From Ephemerocybe angulata (Eukaryota; Basidiomycota; Agaricomycetes; Agaricales; Psathyrellaceae): a stretch of 64,000 bases of DNA. Below, in pieces: positions 54,250 through 64,000 of the stretch. The position numbers and the translations under genes were made by a program. The stretch covers positions 1 to 64,000 of the forward strand of contig JAACJK010000165.1 in the NCBI GenBank assembly GCA_013368325.1, read 5' to 3'. The notes beneath the pieces were generated by a model. The model saw nothing but the letters and a program-made list of their open reading frames with translations, had not been told where the DNA came from and did not search any database. Positions within the stretch are counted from its first letter, which is position 1; each line of letters starts with the position of its first letter.

Positions 54250-54389
54250 TGCCGTTTAGTAGTCCTACCATCATATGTTGTTATTTTATTTTATATTGTT
54301 TTCTAGACATATCGCGCGGAGATCCCCTGTATTCGGGCTGGCTAGGTGGTCGATTTTGGATAAGAAGAGCGGGGGTTTGAAACGGTATT

Positions 54390-54810
54390 GTATCCCTGCT
54401 CGGGAATTGCCGAAAATGCCGACCATTCCGCCCCATTCCTCTAGGAGCAACATCGGGCGAACAGGCAGTGAGCCAAGGTATTCTGTAGTTCTAAGTACAT
54501 ATTACTGATAGAATGGGCATGGGGAGAAGGGAATTGAAGCTCGGAAAGGTATATTTTTTTGTTTCGAATCTCCGGTATGCCCGAAATGGAACCGGAAGGA
54601 TCAGCCGGGGAACCGTTCCCTTCTCGGGAAATGCCGAAGATGCCGACCATTTAGGCGCCAGGGGTATATCGCACCCTGAGCAACATCAGGCAGGCAGGCA
54701 GGGTCAGGATTGAGAGCCAGGGTGTTGGGTAGCATTCTAACTGCATATATTACCGATAGAATGGCTATGGGGTGGCGGGAAGCTCGGAATGGGTATGTTT
54801 TTCTTTTTTC
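54390..54810. repeat. Imperfect 225-250-bp direct repeats
   Basis: Two related blocks follow the KDZ gene. TGCCGAAAATGCCGACCATT (about 54409) recurs as TGCCGAAGATGCCGACCATT (about 54634). The segment after TACTGATAGAATGG (about 54504) recurs from about 54752. No gene is supported. Confidence 0.6.
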
Positions 54811-55504
54811 CCCCCCTTTTTGAGAATGTTCGCTCGCTTGTGGTGGTCGATTGTGTGAGTCCAGTCTCGCGCTGAGTAGGGTATTTACACCAGGAATGTG
54901 TCATGCATGGATTTAACTGGCTACGGGGGATACGGATCACCTGGGGCAGCAGCAACGGTATGTTATTTCCGCTATTTCCGCCCCCAAAAAATACAATCAT
55001 TTCACCCGCAATGCAATTTTGCTTTTGAAGCAGCACGACGGTAGCCACGAAGCCACAGTAGCCGAAGACCTCAAACTGATATGCGCCGGCCACGCACCGG
55101 CCACTTTCGGTATGTCGATTGACTGATATGCCCGGGCATTCCAGTATGTTTTTTGCAGCTGATGTGGGCCATCCATATTGGGATCACTGGCTTCTGCTTC
55201 CCTATTCGGACGTGTATATATAAACTATGACAGAGAAGTACTGACACTATGACAGAGAAGTGCCGAATCTGGGGATAAGAAAAGAAGTACACTTTTGACA
55301 GGACCTGTCCCCTACTTACCCCTACTTATTATTAGGAGTGGTATTATTAGCAAGGACGGTTTTGGGAGCCTGGGGAAGAGTGTGACTAAGCTTCTCGCGT
55401 AGTGCACAATTTGGTGGGAGGCATAAGCTGCCATTTATGGCCCACCGATTGTTCACAATTTGGCAGGTAAATGGCCAGGCATACCCTGCCGTATGCGACC
55501 CACA
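54811..55504. other. Right subterminal region without supported gene
   Basis: No coding frame is supported. CACAATTTGG occurs near 55402 and 55453 and a GGGAGGCATAAGCTGCCATTT-type segment is echoed by a GGCATACCCTGCC segment, forming short related repeats just inside the right inverted repeat. Confidence 0.4.
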
Positions 55505-55560
55505 CAATTGTGGACAGCTATAGAGGGGTATATCAACAACATTGTGGATTGAAATGCCAG
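55505..55560 (-). repeat. Right 56-bp inverted repeat
   Basis: Starts CAATTGTGGACAGCTATAG and ends GAAATGCCAG. Reverse complement of 41496-41551 with about 13 mismatches. The minisatellite starts 11 bp further right. Confidence 0.6.
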
Positions 55561-55570
55561 ATACTAGTGT

Positions 55571-56860
55571 GCCCACAGAGGCATTGCTGGCGGAAAGGCT
55601 CATCTCCAATGCTTATTCAAGCATTGAGCGCACCGCTCGTGTTGTTCGAGCGAATGCAGGGAGGGTGTTCGCCGTTCGATGTCTACAGAACCACGGATCA
55701 GTTGTTCGGTGTCAGCCGAATGAATGCACGTATCCTTTCTGGCGCGCTGTGCCTGCAGAACCACGGAAGGGATGTTCGGTGTCAAGGGAGACAACGCTGC
55801 TAGAAACGACGAAGACTGACCTCTCGTGTTTGTGGAAGCACTGCTCGTGCCATCGGAACGACTGCAGGCGGGATATCCGGCGTGCGGTGTGTACAGAACC
55901 ACTGGACAGATTGTCAGTGCCCACAGAGGCATCGCTGGCGGAAAGGCTCATCTCCAATGCTTATTCAAGCATTGAGCGCACCGCTCGTGTTGTTCGAGCG
56001 AACGCAGGGAACTCCCTCCCGTTCGATGTCTAAAGAACCACGGTCCACGGATCAGTCGTTCAGTGTCAGCCGAATGAATGCACGTATCCTTTCTGGCGCG
56101 CTGTGCCTGCAGAACCACGGAAGGGATGTTCGGTGTCAAGGGAGACAACGCTGCTAGAAACGACGAAGACTGACCTCTCGTGTTTGTGGAAGCACTGCTC
56201 GTGCCATCGGAACGACTGCAGGCGGGATATCCGGCGTGCGGTGTGTACAGAACCACTGGACAGATTGTCAGTGCCCACAGAGGCATCGCTGGCGGAAAGG
56301 CTCATCTCCAATGCTTATTCAAGCATTGAGCGCACCGCTCGTGTTGTTCGAGCGAACGCAGGGAACTCCCTCCCGTTCGATGTCTAAAGAACCACGGATC
56401 AGTCGTTCAGTGTCAGCCGAATGAATGCACGTATCTTTTCTGGCGCGCTGTGCTTGCAGAACTACGGAAGGGATGTTCGGTGTCAAGGGAGACAACGCTG
56501 CTAGAAACGACGAAGACTGACCTCTCGTGTTTGTGGAAGCACTGCTCGTGCCATCGGAACGACTGCAGGCGGGATATCCGGCGTGCGGTGTGTACAGAAC
56601 CACTGGACAGATGATCAGTGCCCACAGAGGCATCGCTGGCGGAAAGGCTCATCTCCAATGCTTATTCAAGCATTGAGCGCACCGCTCGTGTTGTTCGAGC
56701 GAATGCAGGGAGGGTGTTCGCCGTTCGATGTCTACAGAACCACGGATCAGTTGTTCGGTGTCAGCCGAATGAATGCACGTATCCTTTCTGGCGCGCTGTG
56801 CCTGCAGAACCACGGAAGGGATGTTCGGTGTCAAGGGAGACAACGCTGCTAGAAACGACG
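55571..56860. repeat. Tandem array of about 350-bp units
   Basis: Units start with GCCCACAGAGGC at 55571, 55919, 56273 and 56620 (lengths 348, 354, 347 and a partial fourth of about 240). Units are nearly identical. Within each unit a shorter motif recurs (TACAGAACCAC or TGCAGAACCACGG followed by GTTCGGTGTCA or TTGTCAGTG), so the array is a higher-order repeat of an older unit of about 70-120 bp. Frames inside it are by-products of the repeat. Confidence 0.9.
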
Positions 56861-57490
56861 AAGGCTCATCTCTAGTGCTTGTGCAGGCACTGAGCGAACT
56901 GCTTGTGCCATGGTAGGCGTGAAGTTTGACGTGCGGTGCCTACAGACCCACAGAACGGATGGTCAATGTCAACGGCGGCATCGCTGATGTACAGGACGAA
57001 GACACACCCCGTGTTTGTGAAAGCAGTGAGCGAACTGCTCGTGCGACGTGAAGAATTGCAGGTGTGTTGTCCCGGTGTGCGGTCTATACAGTCACCGAAC
57101 AAATATTCAGTGTCTAAGGAGAAATCCACAGAGGTATCGCGGACGGACACTACCGAGGGCTCACCTGAGCGAACCGTTCTTTTTATCCGAATGAACGCGC
57201 CTACATGACCACTGAACGGATGTCCAGGGTCGCACTATGCCTAATGACACCCAGTGGCCACCAGCGGGTGGAACATGGCCTTCCATTGATTACCGAGACA
57301 GAGATCGGAGGCCCAGTGCCAGCAGAAGAATCGATGACGGCCGCTACACACCGATCTCGCCCAGGCAGGGGGTGGGATGGCGACTGTACAGGATATACAG
57401 GTCATACGCAGGGTCCAGTGCAATGACTCGGGCTTTTTAGCACAGGATACATAGGTCATACGCAGTGTCCAGGGCAATGAGCTGGGCAGT
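56861..57490. repeat. Diverged tail of the tandem array
   Basis: Older copies of the same motif (GCGGTGCCTACAGACCCACA near 56932, GTGCGGTCTATACAGTCACC near 57080) continue to about 57200. A separate 55-bp duplication with AGGTCATACGCAG lies at about 57385-57485. No gene is supported. Confidence 0.6.
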
Positions 57491-57746
57491 TGAAGGTGGC
57501 TCCCAGGAGCGGCGACGCCATCATTCAGGCTGTTTTTACAGTTTACATAATCTTCCTAACGGGCGAGGATGACCATCATCCTCATCAGCGAGGTGCGCGT
57601 GGACCAACATCAGGTTTGACGGGTATCTGGACAGTCGCCAGCGCGGTGGCGTCGGGGGATGCCGTGGCGGAGTTTCTCCACGATTCAGGTGATGTGAGTT
57701 TGGATGAGCCATTCACTACAACCACCATCGTCTAAGCAGACCATCC

Positions 57747-59170
57747 ATGTCCATGGGATCTCTTCCTCAAGAAATTCTTGACAGAATTACCGACGAAGCT
57801 GCCGATGAATCCCTCATAACCCTCAAGAGGCTTTCGTTGACCTCACAATGCTTCCTCGAACGATGTCGGTTCCATATCTTTAGCCGCCATCTGATTTCCC
57901 ATTTTATATCCGCCAAGGCGCACAGAATCCTAAAGCATAAGCCTTCACTCTTCTCAAACGTCCGGAAGATGCGCATGTGGGTATACGAGGACCCTCTCGA
58001 GGAAACAGAAGACCATAGATGGGAGCTCGAGCAGATATCGCGAGTGTTGCACAAGTTGACAAATCTAGAAACACTTTCCATTCTCAACATGGGGGCTGTC
58101 GACAGATCTTCGGGGTCCCAGACGCAGGCCATTTATCTTGGTCATTGCAAGGATGCGTTTTCCCGGCTTTTTGCTTCCCCCAAACTCGCCAACATCGAGA
58201 TTGATGGTTTCAATAACTTCCCCGTCCACTTCCTCCATTCGTCCCCTTGCTTACAGTCACTCAACTTGCGGGACAAGCTATCGTTCGCGGAAAATCCACA
58301 AGTGGATTCAGAGCCAAAAGCACCCTGGCGCTTGACGTCTTTGATCGCGGAGGACAAGGGCTTAACCACAATCCACCACCTTCTAAAGTCGTGCACAAAC
58401 TCGATCTACGCGAACCTGGCCAACCTCCAATTCACCATCAAGACGGTGCAATCCCACACGAACGCTATGCTAATCATCAATAATGCCGCAGAGTACTCGG
58501 CCCTGGAAATGTTGGATCTGCATTATTATCCTCCATTCGCCAGCGACTCAGATCTCGGTAAGTCTTGACCCCGCCTCTGTGGCATTCTTCGGTGTTTGCT
58601 CATAGGCCCGCAGTGTACCGATCCTATGACGAGCTCGTCATATCTGGCCGCACAATCCCTACTTTACCGTTCCTCCACTACGTGAAGTTGAGCATCGACC
58701 TGGCACTCCACCGCCCGTCCTTCGTCGTCCCCGACCTCGCTGCGAACATGATCGCAAGGATGCTCTGCACGAACCCCCAGCCTTCGCTCAAAGTCGCTCA
58801 TGTAAGATTCGCATGGGGTACACCTCCAATCGGTCCGGGATTCAACAAGGAGCAGGCATTCATAGACGGCAAGCGCGGATGGGGGAGCATCGACGATGCT
58901 TTGTCGGACACAACGCGTTTCCCAAAACTTTGCGCAATTGGCATGACGCCGGTCCACGTCTTTCCTCACCGCTCACTTGATCTTCTTTCAAACCAAGACA
59001 TGGCTGTCATTTGGTCCGGCTCCAAAGCCGCAATCATTGCTGCGTTCCCTCAGACTCGTGCTCGTGAAGGGATGATGTTTGAAAGGGGGTACGATAGTCA
59101 TTTTGTTGAGGCTGAGCGGAGGATATTGTCCGAAAGGCACAAGACGCACTATGCATGCTGGAGAGTTTGA
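57747..59170 (+). CDS. F-box-like protein 1 of tandem trio
   Basis: Two exons (57747-58557, 58614-59170) join to 455 residues. The N-terminus (MSMGSLPQEILDRITDEA, then LKRLSLTSQCFLERCRFHIF) has the pattern of F-box-like domains in Agaricomycetes, which recruit substrates to SCF ubiquitin ligases. The rest is a Leu-rich, repeat-like body with no catalytic motif. It is collinear with the genes at 59577 and 61605. The splice acceptor is set by comparison with paralogue 3 (CAG before TGTACCG). Substrate unknown. Confidence 0.8.
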
Positions 59171-59576
59171 CAATTTTCCGCGTTGACTTTGATGATCAGT
59201 GCACCGAAAGCGCCGGGCGCTTAAAGATCGCTTGGCAGCGAAAGTCCATCGGAGCAAACCATAGTGGCTCGTAGTAGGGCATCTCTGCACCACCCGCACA
59301 CCCATCTAGCATAGCAGCCGTTCCATCTAGATACCAGGCCCTTACATTCAGATAGACATTGTTTTGATCTTGCCCCCCTCAGTCCAAGTTCCAACCACCC
59401 CTAGTAGCACGCGGTGAACTTGTACCCGCCCTGCCTCTGCACGGCGTCGAATACGGGGCACACCGATCGACTCCTCATCAGATTCTGTGATCGTTAGGTC
59501 AGCAACGGAGACTAATGATGCATGTCGATGAGTTTGCGTGTGTTCACTGAAACCACCATCATCTAGAAGGCTACCC
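59171..59576. repeat. Spacer duplicated between F-box-like genes
   Basis: Similar to 61250-61604: both contain GCGC(C)CGGGCGCTTAAA near the start and TTCTGTGATCGTTAGGTCAG before the next gene. The duplication unit therefore includes the upstream region, so the paralogues may share regulation. Confidence 0.65.
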
Positions 59577-60998
59577 ATGTCCATGGGATCTCTTCCTCAG
59601 GAAATACTTGACAGAATCACCGACGAAGCCGCCAGTAACCCGCTCATATCCCTCAAATGGCTTTCGTTGACATCGCGATGCTTCCTCCAACGATGCCGGT
59701 TCCATATCTTCAGCCGCCATGTAATATCCTTCAAAATCTCCGACAAGGCGCACAGGATCCTGCGACATAACCCTTCACTCTTCTCGAACGTCCGTAGGCT
59801 GGGCATGCGGGTACATGAAGACCCCGTCGAGATATCTGAAGACCATAAATGGGAGCTCAAGCAGATATCGCGAGTGCTGGACAAGGTGACAAATCTGGAG
59901 ACGCTTTGTCTCTCCAACATGTCGTCATACGATTCTTCAAATTCTGAGACGAAGGCGATTTATCTTGGTCATTGCAAGGATGCATTCGCCCGGCTCTTCG
60001 CTCGTCCTAACCTTGCCAACATAGAGATCAATGGCTTCGACAACTTCCCCGTCCATCTTCTTCATTCGCCCCCTTCCTTACAGTCGCTCAGTGTCGGGAA
60101 CAGTCTATCGTTCTCGGAGTACCTACACCAGGATTTGCAACCGAAAGCTCCCTGGCACTTAACATCACTGGTGGCTAGAGACCATGGCTTAAACACAGTC
60201 CACCACCTCCTGAAGTCGTGTACAAACTCGATCTACGCCAACCTCGTCAACCTCCAATTCACCATCAACACGGTGCAAGCCCACAGGAATTCCATGCAGA
60301 TCATCAATAATGCTGCAGAGTACTCGGCTTTGGAAATGTTGGATCTGCATTACACTAGTCGGTACGCAAGCGACTCAGATGTTGGTAATAAGGCTCAAAC
60401 TCACATTGTATCATTTGTCGCTGTTGCTCACAGGGCTGAAGTGCACCGATGCTATGACGAGCTAATCACCTCCGGTCTCACGATCCCTTCTTTTCCGTTC
60501 CTCCACTACATGGAGTTGTGGATCGACCTGTATGACCACCATCCGTCCTTCCTTGTCCCGGACCTCGCTGCAAACATGATCACAAGGATGCTCTGCACAA
60601 ACCCTCAGCCCTCGCTCACAGTCGCCGATGTAGGATTCAATTGGGGAACGCCTCCCATTGGTCCGGACTTCGAGAGGGAGCAGGCATTCATAGACGCTAA
60701 CCGCGGATGGGGTAGAATCGACGACGCCTTCGCGGACACAACGCGTTTCCCAAAGCTTTGCGCGATTGACATGACGCCGAGCTACTACTTTCCCTATCCC
60801 TCATCTGAACTTCTTTCTGACGAGGGCTGGGAAATCATTCAGTCCGGCACCAAGGCCGCAATCATGGCTGCGTTTTCTCAGACTCGTGCTCGCGAAGGGA
60901 TGATATTTGGATTCAATTGGGATAGACCTCTGCAAAAAGTCTACGAGAGGATAGTTTCCGAAAGGCACGAGGCGCACTATGCATTTTGGAAAGGTTGA
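59577..60998 (+). CDS. F-box-like protein 2 of tandem trio
   Basis: Two exons (59577-60384, 60442-60998) join to 454 residues. The 57-nt intron has a weaker donor (GTAATA) and contains no stop in frame, so an unspliced form would also translate. Same F-box-like N-terminus (LPQEILDRITDEAASNPL) and Leu-rich body as the neighbours. It is closer to paralogue 3 than to paralogue 1 in the first exon (shared RVHEDPVEISEDHKWE). Confidence 0.8.
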   Translation: MSMGSLPQEILDRITDEAASNPLISLKWLSLTSRCFLQRCRFHIFSRHVISFKISDKAHRILRHNPSLFSNVRRLGMRVHEDPVEISEDHKWELKQISRVLDKVTNLETLCLSNMSSYDSSNSETKAIYLGHCKDAFARLFARPNLANIEINGFDNFPVHLLHSPPSLQSLSVGNSLSFSEYLHQDLQPKAPWHLTSLVARDHGLNTVHHLLKSCTNSIYANLVNLQFTINTVQAHRNSMQIINNAAEYSALEMLDLHYTSRYASDSDVGNKAQTHIVSFVAVAHRAEVHRCYDELITSGLTIPSFPFLHYMELWIDLYDHHPSFLVPDLAANMITRMLCTNPQPSLTVADVGFNWGTPPIGPDFEREQAFIDANRGWGRIDDAFADTTRFPKLCAIDMTPSYYFPYPSSELLSDEGWEIIQSGTKAAIMAAFSQTRAREGMIFGFNWDRPLQKVYERIVSERHEAHYAFWKG

Positions 60999-61604
60999 TA
61001 ACGTTCTGTGTAAATTTTAATGGGACCGACTGGGAAGGCGAGAACCGCCATCAAAGGCAGAACTAAATTCTCTGAGCATCCCAACATCCGCCCCGAGGAA
61101 TCAACGAGGAATAGGCCAGAATTGGGATAACTAGAGTCGAAGAACCGGGGGAGTCAACACGAAACTCTGACTGTCCCTCACTTTGAGCCAGTGCTCTCCA
61201 ACAGAACTTGGCCGGGTGCCGGTTATAGTGCTGGGAGGTTTGATCCCTATTGCGTGAGCCTCAAGCGCCCGGCGCTTAAAAGTGTCGAAGCAAAAGTCTA
61301 TCAAAGTAATCACGGTGGCTCTTAGTAAGCCACCTGGGTAACCCGCCCACCCATACAGCACGCCTTCCGTCCCACATATATACCTAACACCGTACATTCG
61401 ACCTCTTTCTAGACTCGGAGTTCCAACCACGCCAAGTAGCTCACGCGGTGAACTTGTACCCGCCCTGCCTCTCGAACAGAAGGCACACCGATCGACTCCT
61501 CATCGGATTCTGTGATCGTTAGGTCAGCAACGGAGACTAATGATGCATGTCGGTCAGTTTGCGTGCGTTCACTGAAACCACCATCATCTGAAACTTGGCT
61601 ACTC
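60999..61604. other. Spacer before F-box-like gene 3
   Basis: The right half repeats the 59171-59576 spacer. The left part (60999-61250) is unique as far as seen. No gene is supported. Confidence 0.55.
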
Positions 61605-63028
61605 ATGTCCATGGGATCTCTTCCTCAAGAAATACTTGACATTATTACCGACGAAGCTTCTGATGAATCGCTCATAACCCTCAAGAGGCTTTCGTTGACC
61701 TCACAATGCTTCCTCCAGCGATGCCGGTTCCATATCTTCAGCCGCCATGTAATATTCTACAAAATCTCCGAGAAGGCGCACAGGATCCTGCGACATAACC
61801 CTTCACTCTTCTCGAACGTCCGTTGGCTGAGCATGCGAGTACACGAAGACCCCGTCGAGATATCTGAAGACCATAAATGGGAGATCGAGCAGATATCGCG
61901 AGTGTTGGACAAGGTGACAAATTTGGAGACGCTGTGGCTCTCCAACGGTTACGATTCCTCAAATTCTGAGACGCAGCCGATCTATCGTGGCCATTGCAAG
62001 GATGCCTTCGGCCGGCTCTTCGCTCGTCCTAACCTCGCCAACATAGAGATCAATGGCTTCGACAACTTCCCTATCCAGCTCCTTCATTCTCCCCCTTCCT
62101 TACAGTCGCTCAGTGTCGGGTACAGTCTATCGTTCTCGGAGTACCCACACCAGGATTTGCAACCGAAAGCTCCCTGGCACTTAACATCACTGGAAGCTAG
62201 GAACGAGGGCTTAACCACAATCCACCACCTGTTGAAGTCGTGTACAAACTCGATCTACGCCAATCTCGCCAACCTCGAACTCACCATCGAGACGGTGCAG
62301 GCCCACACAAATGCAATGGGGATTATCAACAATGCCGGGGAGCATTCCGCCCTGGAAATGTTATATTTATATTATCGCGCTGCTCCATCCTCAAGCGACT
62401 CAGACCTTGGTAAGTACTTGTCTCTATACCATTCCTCGGCGTCGCTCATAGAACCTCAGTGTACCGATCGTACGACGATCTTGTCATATCTGACCGCACA
62501 ATCCCTACTTTCCCGTTGCTCCATTGGATCAGGTTTAGGATTGAACTGGCTATCCACCGCCCGTCCTTCCTTGTCCCCGACCTCGCTGCCAACATGATCG
62601 CAAGAATGCTCTGCACGAATCCCCAGCCCTCGCTGAGAGTCGCCCATGTACAATTCTCATGGGGAACACCTCCAGTCGGCCCGGAATTCGACATAGAGCA
62701 GGTGTTCATAGACCCCAAGCGCGGATGGGGGAGAATCGACGACGCCCTCTCCGACAAGACGCGTTTCCCAATGCTTTGCGCATTTGGCATCGTGCCCCAC
62801 GTTGGCTTTCCCGACCCTTCATTTCGTCCTCTTTCAATCTTGGAAGGCTGCAAGTCCGCAATCATTGCTGCGTTCCCTCAGACTCGTGCTCGTGAAGAAA
62901 TGGTGTTTGCAGCGTCGTATCATAACCTATTATTTGTACAGCTCGAGCGAACGATATTGGCCCAAAGCCGACCGGTCTCACCGCACACCTTTGCCTTACT
63001 GAGGGAGCTGAACGCGCCGGGCGCTTAA
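61605..63028 (+). CDS. F-box-like protein 3 of tandem trio
   Basis: Two exons (61605-62409, 62460-63028) join to 457 residues; donor GTAAGT, acceptor CTCAG. The F-box-like start (LPQEILDIITDEASDESL) and body match paralogues 1 and 2. The C-terminus differs: the others end with SERHKTHYACWRV or SERHEAHYAFWKG. This one is replaced after ERTIL by an unrelated tail ending LLRELNAPGA, which probably reflects a small frame change after duplication. Confidence 0.8.
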
Positions 63029-63282
63029 ACTTCCAAAGTATGTCAAGGCTTATATCATGCAAGCCATCGTGGGGGCTGATGGAAGAGAGAAATCCGTTCA
63101 TACTTGCGCACCTTCGTAAAATGTTTGAGGCGACAGTAATATCACTCTGCGAGCACTAACAGTTTGCTCACTGGGGACCAAAAGCCGTTTTCGATATGTA
63201 CAATAGCGCACACATAATATCTACCCACTAGTTAGCACACGCACACTAATCCTTTATCAAAGCCAACTCACACACAGCAACC

Positions 63283-64000
63283 CTACAACACCAGCTCCAT
63301 GGTATACTCATAAATCTGACTCTTCAACAAACTCACGCTCTTCTTCCCCGTCACCTTCCATCCCTCCTTCTGCAACAACTCCCAAGCCGCAGGCTGGTAT
63401 GTCGTCGTGCGTGCCACAAGCTTCCTTACCGGCCTCTTCCTTTTCCTCTGCTCGCGCGCATGCGCTACAGCCTGCGCAAGAAGCGCCCTCCCCACACCTT
63501 TATGGCGATACTTCTCCACCGGCGACACAGCAAGCCTGCGCAACTCCACCGTCGCTTTATCGCGTTGCGAGAGCGGGTCTAGGTTTCCAACCATAAGAGA
63601 AAGGTTAAGAGGAGTTCTCAAGTCGACACATTCGTGGAGACAGGCACGCACCCAATCCCACACACCCCACAACCGCCTTCTTCCCATCCACCTCCCCCTC
63701 CGCAACCCAAAAGCCCCCCACACCCTCCCCCTCAAACCCGTACCTCCTCCCCACCTCCTTCAGACTCATATCCTCCCTCCACGCCCTCCTGCACCCCTCC
63801 CACACCGCCTTCCTATACTCCCACCGCCAATAAATGACCCACGCCGCGGCCCCAAAGCATATCACGGCACCAAGGAACGTATGGTTGAACCCCTCAGGCA
63901 GCGGGATCCATGTAGGTTTGATGTACATCGCGGCGACACCCGTCGCAAACAGGTAGTACGCAACGACCGAGAGCGGCTGCAAGTGCAAGTTACGCAGTCC
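63283..64000 (-). CDS. Membrane-anchored GNAT acetyltransferase, N-terminus cut
   Basis: Two exons are visible: 64000-63662 (open to the window edge) and 63578-63283, joined across an 83-nt intron (GTGCGT donor, CTAG acceptor). The N-terminal part has two hydrophobic segments (VVAYYLFATGVAAMYI and FLGAVICFGAAAWVIYW). The GNAT core follows, with VVGCVGL, ELRRLAVSPVEKYRHKGVG and RALL, the acetyl-CoA binding motif (R-x-x-G-x-G). Two membrane segments before the core recall NAT8-like enzymes. Substrate unknown; the true start lies beyond the window. Confidence 0.82.

Larger units (their letters stand above)
41496..55560. mobile_element. Candidate 14-kb cargo-carrying KDZ element
   Basis: The segment is bounded by inverted repeats of 56 bp (41496-41551 and 55505-55560, about 43 of 56 positions matching). 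The same minisatellite family lies directly outside both ends in direct orientation, as if an array had been split by insertion. Inside are a KDZ transposase and five other genes or gene fragments. Motifs like TGTCCACAATT are concentrated just inside both ends. An exact target duplication could not be fixed, so the call is tentative. Confidence 0.45.

Noticed and set aside
55471..56875. Repeated frames of 80-160 codons in the tandem array
   Set aside because: They recur with the repeat unit in several frames and strands. No introns, start context or domain; an effect of the minisatellite.

Overview
The window looks like genomic DNA of a mushroom-forming basidiomycete (Agaricomycetes). Genes are cut by many short GT-AG introns of about 45-100 nt, and KDZ-type transposases, F-box-like tandem families, Arg-rich MGRP-type proteins and Ty3/Gypsy elements are typical of that group. 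No RNA gene, CRISPR array or bacterial-type operon was seen.

Region 1 (1-30,704) is retrotransposon. A large Ty3/Gypsy element (about 15 kb, 1,388-bp LTRs) occurs twice in the same direction: a left-truncated copy A (1-10,348) and a complete copy B (8,961-30,704), which share the middle LTR (8,961-10,348). The element has gag, pro and pol in three reading frames joined by two -1 frameshift signals. Downstream of pol it carries about 4.8 kb holding two intron-containing genes on the opposite strand. Copy B is interrupted by a second, younger Gypsy element (19,105-25,875): a chromodomain element with 550-bp LTRs, a 5-bp target duplication, a self-priming signal and its own -1 frameshift hairpin. 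Copy A carries twelve single-base indels in its first 1.36 kb and none afterwards, which looks like sequence error at a contig end.

Region 2 (30,705-37,700) is host or accessory sequence: a coiled-coil gene cut by the LTR, two tandem paralogues sharing a 15-nt micro-exon, a small Arg-rich gene and a Cys-cluster/coiled-coil gene.

Region 3 (37,978-57,490) is a DNA-transposon island. It contains a KDZ-like transposase with a SWIM-like Cys cluster (37,978-41,233) and a full-length CxC2-KDZ transposase (50,453-54,249). Between them lie a large Gln-rich gene with duplicated first exons, an RNase H1 N-terminal (viroplasmin-like) protein, an MGRP-type basic protein and a protein with three SUMO-interaction motifs. 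About 56-bp inverted repeats at 41,496 and 55,505 enclose the second transposase and its neighbours. Related minisatellite sequence lies directly outside both, so 41,496-55,560 may be one 14-kb cargo-carrying element.

Region 4 (57,747-64,000) holds three tandem F-box-like paralogues and a membrane-anchored GNAT acetyltransferase that runs off the window end.
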